DNA of 49,786 nucleotides from the NCBI GenBank assembly GCA_030537455.1, contig JAUNMR010000020.1, forward strand, positions 18,930-68,715. The letters run 5' to 3'. This DNA is from Planctomycetia bacterium. Its GTDB lineage: Bacteria; Planctomycetota; Planctomycetia; Pirellulales; Thermoguttaceae. Below the pieces are notes generated by a model. The model had not been told where the DNA came from and did not search any database. It saw only the letters and a list, made by a program, of their open reading frames with translations. The translations under genes were made by a program, and so were the position numbers. Below are positions 17,049-25,598 of the stretch, piece after piece. Every line of letters begins with the position of its first letter. Positions within the stretch are counted from its first letter, which is position 1.

Positions 17049-17894
17049 CTATTTCTTTTCAGCGGCTTTCTTTTGGGCGGCCAGAACGAGGTCAGGACGG
17101 TTGGTTGTAATGCTCGGAACGCCCCATTCGACGAGTTGTTCAATGTCCTCAGGCTTATCAACGGTCCAGCACATGACGGTGATACCGGCGTCATTGAGGA
17201 TCTTGAGGAATTCAGGGGAGATCGCGTGGTATTCGACGTCGACGACGTTGGTATTGATTTCCTTGAGTTGGTCGATAATCTTTTTGGCCATCGATTCAGG
17301 AGTTTCTTCAGCAACCTTGAAGGAGCAGAGCCACGCGCAACAAACATTCGGTTCGAGTTGTCGAATTTTCTTGAGGCGTTCAGCGTTGAAGTCAATGACG
17401 ATCGCTTCTTCGACCATCTTGTACTTACGAATACCCTCGACGACCTTGTCTTCGAATCCACCCTGTTTCACTTCGATGACGGGACGTGTTTTCGTACCTT
17501 TGAACGTTTTAAGCGCTTCGTCATAGGTCGCTGCTTTTTCGCCTTTGAATTCCTCGCCCTTCCAGGCGCCGAAGTCTAGGGTGAAGAGGGTTTTGGAGTC
17601 GACGTCTTTACACGCCATGTCCAAACCAGTGGTGCGCTTGAGATTACCGTCGTGGCAGAGGAAGACAACGCCGTCGGTCGTGGTGTAAATATCGAATTCA
17701 GAACCTTGCGCGCCAACTTCAATAGCTTTTTTAGCCGAGGCAATCGTGTTTTCAGGCGCAATCGCGGAGAAACCGCGGTGAGCGACCGTGGGCGCAGGAG
17801 GAATAGGGGGGAACTTGGCAGCGGTCTCTTGGGCAAGAACCGTCGAGCATGTTGCAAGAGCGATGGATGCGAGAATGAACAATACCCTTTTCAT
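17049..17894 (-). CDS. Exported glycerophosphodiester phosphodiesterase
   Basis: A 281-residue TIM-barrel enzyme hydrolysing glycerophosphodiesters to glycerol 3-phosphate and an alcohol. It has AAGGAG before ATG 17894, a signal peptide (about residues 1-21, cleavage after VLA) and the family motif AHRGFSAIAPENT. The metal ligands are in SEFDIYTTTDG and LCHDGNLKRTTG. The C-terminal VMCWTVDKPEDIEQLVEWG is also typical. Export points to scavenging of phospholipid breakdown products outside the cytoplasm, comparable to GlpQ. Confidence 0.9.
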   Translation of the reverse strand: MKRVLFILASIALATCSTVLAQETAAKFPPIPPAPTVAHRGFSAIAPENTIASAKKAIEVGAQGSEFDIYTTTDGVVFLCHDGNLKRTTGLDMACKDVDSKTLFTLDFGAWKGEEFKGEKAATYDEALKTFKGTKTRPVIEVKQGGFEDKVVEGIRKYKMVEEAIVIDFNAERLKKIRQLEPNVCCAWLCSFKVAEETPESMAKKIIDQLKEINTNVVDVEYHAISPEFLKILNDAGITVMCWTVDKPEDIEQLVEWGVPSITTNRPDLVLAAQKKAAEKK

Positions 17895-18146
17895 TGGAAC
17901 TCCTTAGAACTCATGACGCCAAATGCGACGTCGTTGAGTAGTATCTGTAAGAACGCGTGTGAATTCTACACTTAGCTATAAGAACTGCGTCCTATACCGC
18001 CAGCGTAAACGTCCACCGTAACGTTACATTGAATATTGTCATTATTGTAACGTCCACAAGATGAATAATCAAGGAAAAGGAGAGGATTTTTAGGGAAATA
18101 AAAGACCTTCGACTGCGTCTAGATTGTACGCGTCCGCCGACTTATG
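17895..18146. other. Intergenic region upstream of the glycerophosphodiesterase gene
   Basis: The 252-bp gap between two leftward genes contains two GTAACGT-type words (about 18020 and 18050) in AT-rich sequence. No gene and no clear terminator were seen. Confidence 0.35.
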
Positions 18147-19871
18147 TTATTCACCGAGGGTCGATTTGCGACGGAGCATGTGGTGATAATGCTGTGCAAA
18201 TCGGTGTGATTCGTCACGAACAGATTGAAGTAGACGTAGGGCAAAGGAACGACGCGACAACTTTAAGGGGGCGTCTTGATCCGGCAGGTAGACCTCTTCC
18301 TCGCGTTTAGCAAGAGAAATTACAATACCTGGTTGACATGGCGCATTTTTGAGCGCTTGGAGCGCGGCATGCAACTGCCCTTTTCCTCCGTCGATTAATA
18401 ATACGTCGGGCGGTGGATTATTCGGGTCGTCATATGCAAAGCGTCTAGAAACGGCTTCCGCGATGGAGGCGAAGTCGTCAATACCAGACACGGTTCGGAT
18501 TTTATAGCGTCGGTACCCTGGTTTAAATGGTCTGCCGTCGACAAAATGCACCAAGGACGCTACGGTATCCTGACCGCCTAAGTGTGCAATATCAACGCCC
18601 TCGATAACACGCGGAAGCTTCGGTAGGCGGAGGACTTTTTTAAGACCAATGACTCCTCGTCGCGGGTCAATTTGAAAGACCTCCGGCTGAACGTTGTCAT
18701 CTAGATTCCCTTTGTCACGCAGGGATTCCAATGCCAGTAATTGGTCGCGATATTGAGCCGCTAACTCATAGCGCTTGTTTTGCGACGCTTCCAGCATGTC
18801 GCGTTTGATATCATTGAGCAGTTTGCTACGATCGCCTCCCAAGAAGTCCTGTAGACGCCTGATGTTTCTGCGATAGGCCTCTTGTGAAATTCTGTCGCAA
18901 CAAGGCGCGGAACACTGCCCAATTGACGCCAGAACACATGGACGAGTCCATTTCCTATCCTTGTCATCGGCGCGTATAGTAAGGGTACAAGTTCTGTATT
19001 TAAAAATTTTCTGCAAGACGACAATAGCGCTACGCAGATGTTTCCCATTGAGGAAAGGACCGTAAAGTCGTACGTTTGTACTTTTGGGCGCGCGCGTGGC
19101 TTGAACACGCGGAAAGTCTTCACGTGTTGTGATTTGTAAATAGGGGAACGACTTGTCGTCTTTGAGGTCGCGATTGTACTTCGGCTGAACGTCTTTTATG
19201 AGTCGCGCCTCGGAGAGTAACGCGTCGACTTCGCTGGGCGTTAGGATGAAGTCGATATCTCTAATTTCCCTCACCAGAGGACCGACGCGCTGGTCGTCGA
19301 TTGCGTCGCGTCGAAAATAACTGCTCGCACGACTGCGTAGACGCTTCGCTTTGCCAATGTAAATTACGCGTCCTTTGGCGTCCTTCATGAGGTAGACGCC
19401 GGGTGTTTGTGGAAATTCTTTGACCTTTTCTGCAGCCTTGTGATAGTTCTCCTGGATCGTTCGATAATCCGTTTCTGAAAGTGGAGCTAAGAAAGAGGGC
19501 GAGCCGTCACTGGGTTTAAGGTTTATGTCTTCGAAGATGGATTGGTTGAAGTCGCGTTCTAGGTCGTCTCCAATCGGCGCTTCCTCTTTGTCGGATAAGT
19601 GATAGAAAACCCTCTGCCCGTCGGGACGTTCATAGTATAGCGGTTTGGGACGATTCTCGAGCGTTTCTGGCGTTGCTTCCGGCGCGATTGTAGATTTCTC
19701 ATTTAACGACGGCGACTCGCCCAAAGAAGTAGATTCAGACTGCTCGTCATGGACTGTGTTTATACGAGCAGTTGCGTTCTTGGGTCGATTGCTCCCTTTT
19801 TGCTTGGGACGCTGCCCCTCGCCCTCTCGAGAGTGAGAGTTATTTCCGGAATCTGATCTGTGCTTACTCAT
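18147..19871 (-). CDS. uvrC: UvrC-type excinuclease subunit with an N-terminal extension and no C-terminal HhH domain
   Basis: A 574-residue protein. Residues 1-150 are hydrophilic and low in complexity, unlike UvrC proteins that begin directly with the nuclease. A GIY-YIG nuclease follows (from about 156: TPGVYLMKDAKGRVIYIGKAK), then the cysteine-containing region (CVLASIGQCSAPC), the UVR helix pair, and the RNase H-like nuclease (GVDIAHLGGQDTVASLVHF, LLIDGGKGQL, VRDESHRFAQHYH). The protein stops just after that, so the helix-hairpin-helix domain expected at the C terminus is absent. ATG 19871 is chosen; an in-frame TTG at 19961 would add 30 residues. UvrC makes both incisions in nucleotide excision repair. 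Confidence 0.9.
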   Translation of the reverse strand: MSKHRSDSGNNSHSREGEGQRPKQKGSNRPKNATARINTVHDEQSESTSLGESPSLNEKSTIAPEATPETLENRPKPLYYERPDGQRVFYHLSDKEEAPIGDDLERDFNQSIFEDINLKPSDGSPSFLAPLSETDYRTIQENYHKAAEKVKEFPQTPGVYLMKDAKGRVIYIGKAKRLRSRASSYFRRDAIDDQRVGPLVREIRDIDFILTPSEVDALLSEARLIKDVQPKYNRDLKDDKSFPYLQITTREDFPRVQATRAPKSTNVRLYGPFLNGKHLRSAIVVLQKIFKYRTCTLTIRADDKDRKWTRPCVLASIGQCSAPCCDRISQEAYRRNIRRLQDFLGGDRSKLLNDIKRDMLEASQNKRYELAAQYRDQLLALESLRDKGNLDDNVQPEVFQIDPRRGVIGLKKVLRLPKLPRVIEGVDIAHLGGQDTVASLVHFVDGRPFKPGYRRYKIRTVSGIDDFASIAEAVSRRFAYDDPNNPPPDVLLIDGGKGQLHAALQALKNAPCQPGIVISLAKREEEVYLPDQDAPLKLSRRSFALRLLQSVRDESHRFAQHYHHMLRRKSTLGE

Positions 19872-20080
19872 GATAATCACTACCGTGAGAACTCTAGCCC
19901 AGGCGCTTTGCCAAAACAGACGACCTATACGTCGAGAAGTAAACGACTCGAGGCGATCCAAAGTACATTGGACGCCTGAATTATTCTGGCATTTTTGACA
20001 AAAATGTCAAGACTGACAATTGAAAGGGTCGTTAGGATAACGCCTTTTATTATGTCGTTCTGAGTTTACGAAGCGTGCGT

Positions 20081-21208
20081 CTACTCTGCTTGAGTTTGGT
20101 TTTGTAATATCAATGGGCAGTTGGGGTACAACGGGGTCTTCATGGGACTATTAGGCGTTTCCTGGACATATCGTGGCGTTGCATATCCGGGCAATTGAGC
20201 GCTAATTTCTCGTATGAGCTCAAGACCTTTTGAATAGGGAACCTCAAAGTGAGCCGCGCCCTGAACACGGTCAAGCTGGTGGAGGTAGTAGGGGATAACG
20301 CCTAAGTCGGCGAGCGCTTCGAAGAGGGAAACCAACGCGTCGTGTGAATCGTTGACGCCATGTAATAACACGGTTTGAGATAGAAGGATATAACCTCGTG
20401 AGCGTAATCGTGTAATGGAGTCGACGGCTGACTGATCTAGCTCCCTGTGTGAATTGATATGGAGGACTATATACAAGGCAAGAGGCGTACGTGAACTTGT
20501 GTGAAACTCACTAGCGCTAGGGAAGTCATCGTCAATACGTGCAGGCGTAATAATAGGCGCTCTGGTGTGGAATCGTACCCTCTTAACATTTCGGAGAGAA
20601 TTGATATAATCAAGCAAAGTCCTTACCTGGGAGTTGGAGAGCGTCAACGGGTCTCCGCCACTGAAGATGATTTCGTGGATGGACTCGTCCTGTGCAACGG
20701 ACTGAAACGCTTGCGATAACAATTCCGTTTCATTGGTTTTGTTTGTATTTTCACGTCCTTTGACGAGCGGATACAACGCGCGTGACTGTGGAAAGAACTT
20801 ACGGAAGCAAAACCGACACCTTGCCATACATCTGTTCGTTGTGACGACAAGGACGCGCCCACGATACTTCTGCATAATGGCCGGACTGCTATGTGGCGTC
20901 TGCGTTTCCTCCAGGACGTTGAGTTCACAGAGCGGATCCTGGGAAAATCCCGGGGTTATTTGCAACTCTTCTGCTCGCGGTAAGAACTGAAGTAAGACGG
21001 GATCGTTTAGGTCGCCTGGACGGACACGATCCACGAGCGAATCCGGAAATAGCATAGGAAAGGCGTTTGCGGCGGTTTCGGCTTCAGAAACTGCCTTTTG
21101 CGGTAATCCTAGTCGAGCGCCAACCTCTTCAAGCTTGAGGTATCGTGGCTCAGAGCTTTGGACGCTTGATTGTGCGTCCGTTCGTACTGATTCGTTTATA
21201 TGATCCAT
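20081..21208 (-). CDS. epmB: EpmB-like radical SAM lysine 2,3-aminomutase family protein
   Basis: A 375-residue radical SAM protein with the cluster motif C127-MAR-C131-RF-C134 and the family segments DPVLLQFLPRAEEL, GFSQDP, FSGGDPLTLSN and QTVLLHGVND. Similarity is to KamA-family EpmB, which makes (R)-beta-lysine for modification of elongation factor P. The divergent neighbour is efp, 160 bp away, which supports this role. No EpmA (the lysine-attaching enzyme) is in the window. The ribosome binding site is weak. Lysine aminomutase proper is the alternative, but it is usually longer. Confidence 0.88.
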   Translation of the reverse strand: MDHINESVRTDAQSSVQSSEPRYLKLEEVGARLGLPQKAVSEAETAANAFPMLFPDSLVDRVRPGDLNDPVLLQFLPRAEELQITPGFSQDPLCELNVLEETQTPHSSPAIMQKYRGRVLVVTTNRCMARCRFCFRKFFPQSRALYPLVKGRENTNKTNETELLSQAFQSVAQDESIHEIIFSGGDPLTLSNSQVRTLLDYINSLRNVKRVRFHTRAPIITPARIDDDFPSASEFHTSSRTPLALYIVLHINSHRELDQSAVDSITRLRSRGYILLSQTVLLHGVNDSHDALVSLFEALADLGVIPYYLHQLDRVQGAAHFEVPYSKGLELIREISAQLPGYATPRYVQETPNSPMKTPLYPNCPLILQNQTQAE

Positions 21209-21368
21209 TGTTTTACTGGCGACTAAAAACAGACTTCGGCGCGACGTTTTGCGCTTGCCTGACGCGTTTTGGGCGAGTATACTCGGCGCATATAAACGTC
21301 GTGGCTGTTAACTTCTGAAATATATTATATTTACCCATCCTTGGCAATGTTGATTTAGGAAAATTAAA

Positions 21369-21938
21369 ATGGCCAATTATAACACTAGCGAGTTCCGTAA
21401 GGGATTGAAGGTTCAAATTGACGGCAATCCTTTCGTTATGATTGAGTGTCAGTTTGTAAAGCCTGGCAAGGGACAAGCCTTGTACAAGTGCAAGCTTCGC
21501 GACCTCACGCGTGGTACGGTGCTTGAACGAACCTACAAGAACGGCGACGAACTCGAAGCGGCCGATATTCATGAAACCGACGTCACCTTTTTGTATGAAA
21601 TGGGCGGCGTCTATGCCTTCATGGAAAAGGATACGTACGAACAATACGAATTGTCGAAAGAGAAAATTGACGACGCCTGGAAGTATCTGCTCCCGGAAAC
21701 CCCTTGCAAGATGCTTCTTTACAACGATTCGCCCATTGGTATTACTCCGCCGAACCATGTCATCCTGAAGGTTGAGTATACTGAACCGGCTGTTCGTGGT
21801 AATACCGCCACCAATGTTACAAAGCCTGCGCGTCTGGAAACCGGCGCTGAAATCATCGTACCGAACTTCGTTGAAACGGGCGAGGTCATTAAAGTTGACA
21901 CGCGTACAAACGAATATATCGAACGCGTTAAAGACTAA
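21369..21938 (+). CDS. efp: Translation elongation factor P
   Basis: A 189-residue protein of three beta-barrel domains that helps ribosomes through polyproline stretches. The modification loop reads VKPGKGQA with Lys34 at the conserved site, the residue that EpmA/EpmB beta-lysylate in other bacteria. The C-terminal signature ETGAEIIVPNFVETGEVIKV is complete. AGGA lies 8 bp before ATG. It is divergent from epmB, and a terminator at 21993 ends the unit. The Pro-rich tail of the protein at 1-1825 is a plausible client. Confidence 0.96.
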   Translation: MANYNTSEFRKGLKVQIDGNPFVMIECQFVKPGKGQALYKCKLRDLTRGTVLERTYKNGDELEAADIHETDVTFLYEMGGVYAFMEKDTYEQYELSKEKIDDAWKYLLPETPCKMLLYNDSPIGITPPNHVILKVEYTEPAVRGNTATNVTKPARLETGAEIIVPNFVETGEVIKVDTRTNEYIERVKD

Positions 21939-21992
21939 GGTCGTCTTTGTGTTTGACGCCGAACTCTCGACGTCGTGTTGATTAGAAATATG

Positions 21993-22031
21993 ACAGACGC
22001 GTTTTCGTTCACAACAGCGCGTCTGTTTTGT
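21993..22031 (+). terminator. Intrinsic terminator after efp
   Basis: A perfect 9-bp stem (ACAGACGCG 21993-22001, CGCGTCTGT 22018-22026) runs into TTTT. Confidence 0.88.
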
Positions 22032-22080
22032 ATATCATCTGTGCTCTTGCAGACGCCTGTGCTTTGAGATTTTCGAACGT

Positions 22081-22947
22081 ATGTCGACGACTCCCTCTAG
22101 CGATGTGATTCGTTACTTGATTTTTGACATTGAAAGCGTAGCAGATCCTGCCCTAGTCTCCTTGGTTCGTACCGGCGGCGAGGTTCCTCCAAACGAAGCG
22201 TTACGTGCCTACCGCGATGAACTTATGGAGAAACGAGGCTCTGACTTTGTTCCATATGTCTATCACGTTCCTGTCTCTGTGGTCTTGGCGAAGGTGAGCG
22301 AGGATTTTACGCTCGTCGATCTAACGGCGCTAAAAATAGACGACGGCGGTCCGCGAAAATTGTGCGAACGGTTTTGGGAAGGGTGGCGTTATTACGATTA
22401 CCCACGCTTTGTTACATTCAATGGTCGTGGGTTCGATCTTCCACTCATGGAGCTGACCGCTTTTCGTTTCGGTATTCCCATTCCGGAATGGTTCATGGAA
22501 GGCGCGCCGAGCTTTAAACAGCCTCGTAATCGCTACGCCGCCTATCACATCGATCTCTATGACGCGCTTACTAATTACGGCGCCACACAGTTTATCGGCG
22601 GTCTGAATTTGGCGTCGAAGTTGTTACATAAGCCCGGCAAGTTTGACGCGCATGGCGATATGGTTCAAGATCTGTACGACGCCGGTGAGTTCGACGCTAT
22701 CCACCGGTATTGCCGTTGTGACGTCATTGACACTTATTTCGTTTTCCTGCGTCACAAGTTGCTTCGCGGTCTGATTACCGTCGACCAGGAAAAGGAACTT
22801 GTGGAAAACGCACGGCAATTCTTAAAAAGCCGTGCGCAAGTCGAGACCGTTTATCAAGAATATCTTGACGCTTGGGATAGATACGACGCCTATCTGTCCT
22901 CAAATGACGCATTTGAACGATTTGTCAAGCCTGGCAAGTCGTCTTGA
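22081..22947 (+). CDS. PolB-like 3'-5' exonuclease (DNA_pol_B_exo2 family)
   Basis: A 288-residue DEDD-type exonuclease without a polymerase domain. Exo I is FDIES (D16, E18), Exo II is FNGRGFDLPLM, and Exo III is YCRCDVIDTY. The spacing and the DFVPYVYHVPVSVVLAKV segment resemble the predicted stand-alone PolB-related exonucleases. The substrate is unknown; single-stranded or mismatched DNA ends are likely. The flavodoxin gene follows 69 bp downstream. Confidence 0.82.
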   Translation: MSTTPSSDVIRYLIFDIESVADPALVSLVRTGGEVPPNEALRAYRDELMEKRGSDFVPYVYHVPVSVVLAKVSEDFTLVDLTALKIDDGGPRKLCERFWEGWRYYDYPRFVTFNGRGFDLPLMELTAFRFGIPIPEWFMEGAPSFKQPRNRYAAYHIDLYDALTNYGATQFIGGLNLASKLLHKPGKFDAHGDMVQDLYDAGEFDAIHRYCRCDVIDTYFVFLRHKLLRGLITVDQEKELVENARQFLKSRAQVETVYQEYLDAWDRYDAYLSSNDAFERFVKPGKSS

Positions 22948-23016
22948 CAGTCTAACCTGTGTCTATACGGTGTTACTGTTCAAGGCGTTTGAACTAATTG
23001 AGAGAAAGGTAGAAGA

Positions 23017-23496
23017 ATGAAAAAACTAGTTGCTTATTTCTCCGCAAGCGGCGTGACGCAACGCGTTGCGACTCGACTGGCAGAAGCGCTCGGCGCTCAA
23101 CTGCATGAAATCCAACCGCAAGTGAAGTACACTCGCGAAGATCTCAACTGGCAAAACGCTAGTTCGCGAAGCTCTGTTGAAATGAAGGATCCGAATAGTC
23201 GTCCCGCGATCTGTGACGACGTTCTGGATATGTCTCAATATGACGTAGTTTACGTTGGCTTTCCGATTTGGTGGTATGTGGCTCCGACAATTATCAACAC
23301 CTTCCTGGAAAAACATAATTTTTCGGGTAAGACGATTGTTCTCTTTGCGACCTCTGGCGGCAGTGGTTTCGGCAATACCGTCTCTCGCCTCAAGCCCAGT
23401 GTTGACGCTACGACCAAAATTGTCGAGGGGAAAGTCCTGAGTCCTTCCTCCACTGTAGCGGATCTGAAGGCATGGGCGGACAAACTTGGACTCTAG
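23017..23496 (+). CDS. Flavodoxin-like protein
   Basis: A 159-residue FMN-binding protein of the flavodoxin_4 type. The phosphate loop is YFSASGVTQRVA (about 7-18), and the isoalloxazine loops are VYVGFPIWWYVAP (about 74-86) and FATSGGSGFGN. It is preceded by GAGAAAGG. Such proteins act as NAD(P)H-dependent oxidoreductases or electron carriers in the cytosol; the partner is unknown. Confidence 0.88.
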   Translation: MKKLVAYFSASGVTQRVATRLAEALGAQLHEIQPQVKYTREDLNWQNASSRSSVEMKDPNSRPAICDDVLDMSQYDVVYVGFPIWWYVAPTIINTFLEKHNFSGKTIVLFATSGGSGFGNTVSRLKPSVDATTKIVEGKVLSPSSTVADLKAWADKLGL

Positions 23497-23497
23497 T

Positions 23498-23516
23498 GAA
23501 GCAAAAAGTTTGCTTC
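23498..23516 (+). other. Short perfect hairpin after the flavodoxin stop
   Basis: GAAGCAAA (23498-23505) pairs with TTTGCTTC (23509-23516) over a 3-nt loop, starting just after the stop codon. No T tract follows, so it may be an mRNA end or processing signal rather than a strong terminator. Confidence 0.5.
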
Positions 23517-23546
23517 TGAGCGCTTTGTCGATTTGGATTCGTTCCT

Positions 23547-24647
23547 ATGACTACGACATATGATTGTAACACAACCAACGTCTTGGCTATTGATATTGGC
23601 GGTTCCAAGTTGCTTACGGCCGTTGCGCAGACAACAGCGTCTGCCGATGGCGGTAAGGAGGTGGTTCTCCAAGGAATAGCCAGGCGTACATTAGCTCGAA
23701 GCAATGACGTCGAGCTGGTTTGGCATGCGATTTTAGACGCCATACAGGAAACGATACGTTCCACCGGATTCGAAATAACTGATATTTCGAGAATCGGCGC
23801 GACGATCCCTGGCGTCGCCGATCCTTTTCGTGGATTTTGGGTTTACGCGCCTTTTTCTGGAATCTCCAATTTCCCACTGGCTGAACGACTCTGCGCGGAA
23901 TTTGGTCGTCCTGCTTTCGCGGACAATGACGTCAATGCCTGTGCGTGGGCCGAAAAACAGTTCGGCGTCTGTCGTAACGTTGATAACTACCTCTGGTTAA
24001 CGGTTAGCAACGGCATAGGCGGCGGTCTGGTTTTGAATGGACAGGTCTATGCTGGTAAATTTGCCGGAGCTGCTGAAATCGGTCATTTTAACGTCGTTGA
24101 CGACGGACCTCTTTGTGGTTGTGGAAATCACGGTTGTTTAGAGGCGGTTGCTTCTGGTCAGGGAATAGCGCGCGCTTATCGTGTATTACTCCAGAGCGCT
24201 ATTACTGACTCTGGCGACGTGTCGGCTCAAACGCGCGCGCTATGGTTTGACTATCTTAAATTCCAGTATAGTGAAGCGACAACGGACGCAGAGATCATGT
24301 CCAAAGTACAAGAGGACACAGAGCACGCTACTGCCGCGATGATTGCCGAGTGGGCGCGCCAAGGAAATCCGCTTGCGAAGTTAGTCTATGACAATACCGG
24401 AAGCGTTATTGGTCGCGCGTTGTCCTGGGCGGCTAATCTTGTAAACCCCGAGAAGATTGTTTTGGGCGGCGGCGTCGCGGGTTCCTTCGATCTCCTGTAT
24501 CCCACGATGTGGGATGCGTTTCAGAAGCGTCTCTTTAAATCTGTTAATACTATGCTGACTATTGAGCGCACCGGTTTAGGTTATGAAGCCGGGCTTATGG
24601 GAGCAACTGCGTTGGCGATCGCGAATCCCTATCGTCAGATTGCGTAA
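23547..24647 (+). CDS. ROK-family sugar kinase
   Basis: A 366-residue protein with the ATP-binding LAIDIGGSKLLTAV, the catalytic DNDVNACAWAE, the glycine-rich SNGIGGGLVLNG and the ROK zinc motif CGCGNHGCLE (about 190-199). It is 40-60 residues longer than most ROK kinases because of an inserted helical stretch (about 205-255). There is no helix-turn-helix, so it is a kinase rather than a ROK repressor. Glucose is the usual substrate, but N-acetylmannosamine or another hexose is possible. It would phosphorylate sugars released by the exported hydrolases of this region (inference). Confidence 0.87.
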   Translation: MTTTYDCNTTNVLAIDIGGSKLLTAVAQTTASADGGKEVVLQGIARRTLARSNDVELVWHAILDAIQETIRSTGFEITDISRIGATIPGVADPFRGFWVYAPFSGISNFPLAERLCAEFGRPAFADNDVNACAWAEKQFGVCRNVDNYLWLTVSNGIGGGLVLNGQVYAGKFAGAAEIGHFNVVDDGPLCGCGNHGCLEAVASGQGIARAYRVLLQSAITDSGDVSAQTRALWFDYLKFQYSEATTDAEIMSKVQEDTEHATAAMIAEWARQGNPLAKLVYDNTGSVIGRALSWAANLVNPEKIVLGGGVAGSFDLLYPTMWDAFQKRLFKSVNTMLTIERTGLGYEAGLMGATALAIANPYRQIA

Positions 24648-24704
24648 ATTCTCTGCGTAACAGTTTAAAAAATAACTCGGTCGAGATTACTTATACTAAC
24701 CAAT

Positions 24705-24762
24705 ACAGCCTAATTCTTTGCGAGGATACAATGACTCAGCAAAGAGTTAGGCTGTGTCTTTA
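24705..24762. terminator. Bidirectional terminator between the ROK kinase and thiamine pyrophosphokinase genes
   Basis: A 17-bp stem with one T/G pairing (24705-24721 with 24739-24755) lies between convergent genes. T-rich sequence follows on the plus strand; the minus-strand tract is weak. Confidence 0.75.
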
Positions 24763-24790
24763 TAAAGTTATAACTTCAAAGACGCGTCGG

Positions 24791-25465
24791 TTATTTTCGT
24801 TCATCTGCAATGTAGATCAAAATCGGCGTGTCTTTTGTGAAATCAAGAGAAAACTCTTGTTCAAGGGTTTCATTGAGCGTCGCTTGATACCAGCGATTTA
24901 AACGCATAGCGGTCAAAGGGTATTTCAAACCGTGCGAGGTGATTTCTTGTTCTGGATCAAATGAAAAGATGGAAACTTGTGCACGTGGTTCTGTGATAAA
25001 TATTCCTCCTGAACATGACGCGACAAAAAAGGTTCCGTCGTCTGTTACAAGTTGAATATCTGGCGTTTCCTTTGCGAAATCAACTAATCTCGCGATATTA
25101 CCTAGGGTATGGTCTTCACGCCGTCCCGTCGCGCCGAGGATGGTTAATTTGCGCCAACCATTGGCAAGACACACCTGAAACGCCTTATTTAAATCGTTGG
25201 TTTCTTGTTCAGAAAGACAAACGATTCGGTCGCTATATTTCTCTCTGAGTTCCGAAGATAGCGAATCAAGATCGCCTACGATAAGGTCGGGAACGTAGGA
25301 ATGTTCCAACGCCTGTTGTGCGGCGCCATCACAACATACCAATCTTTGTGCCGTTGCTAAGATACTCAGCGTCTTGGCAGATTGAGGAAAGGCTCCATTG
25401 GCGAGTATTACCGTTCTTGGAATATCATTACAAACACAATGGCGTAACTGATTCTGCAAGGTCAT
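24791..25465 (-). CDS. thiN: Thiamine pyrophosphokinase
   Basis: A 224-residue enzyme converting thiamine and ATP to thiamine diphosphate. Motifs are LANGAFP, VCCDGAA, the catalytic VGDLDSLS (64-71), the EQETNDLNKAF segment with the metal-binding Asp, and GATGRREDHTLGN. ATG 25465 is preferred over an upstream in-frame TTG at 25519, which lies close to the hairpin at 25525. It is downstream of the secreted isomerase-like gene but separated from it by that hairpin. Confidence 0.9.
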   Translation of the reverse strand: MTLQNQLRHCVCNDIPRTVILANGAFPQSAKTLSILATAQRLVCCDGAAQQALEHSYVPDLIVGDLDSLSSELREKYSDRIVCLSEQETNDLNKAFQVCLANGWRKLTILGATGRREDHTLGNIARLVDFAKETPDIQLVTDDGTFFVASCSGGIFITEPRAQVSIFSFDPEQEITSHGLKYPLTAMRLNRWYQATLNETLEQEFSLDFTKDTPILIYIADERK

Positions 25466-25524
25466 CTTTAATATGAGTTTACGATACGCCAACACGGTTG
25501 ATCGTTTGGACGATAACAATAAGA

Positions 25525-25563
25525 GAAGAGAGAGACGAGGTTATAGCAGACGTCTCTCTCTTC
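25525..25563 (-). terminator. Hairpin after the secreted isomerase-like gene
   Basis: A perfect 13-bp inverted repeat (GAAGAGAGAGACG 25525-25537, CGTCTCTCTCTTC 25551-25563) is followed on the minus strand by a moderately T-rich stretch. Confidence 0.7.
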
Positions 25564-25598
25564 ATAGAAATAAACTAAATTACACGATTAAGGTAATT

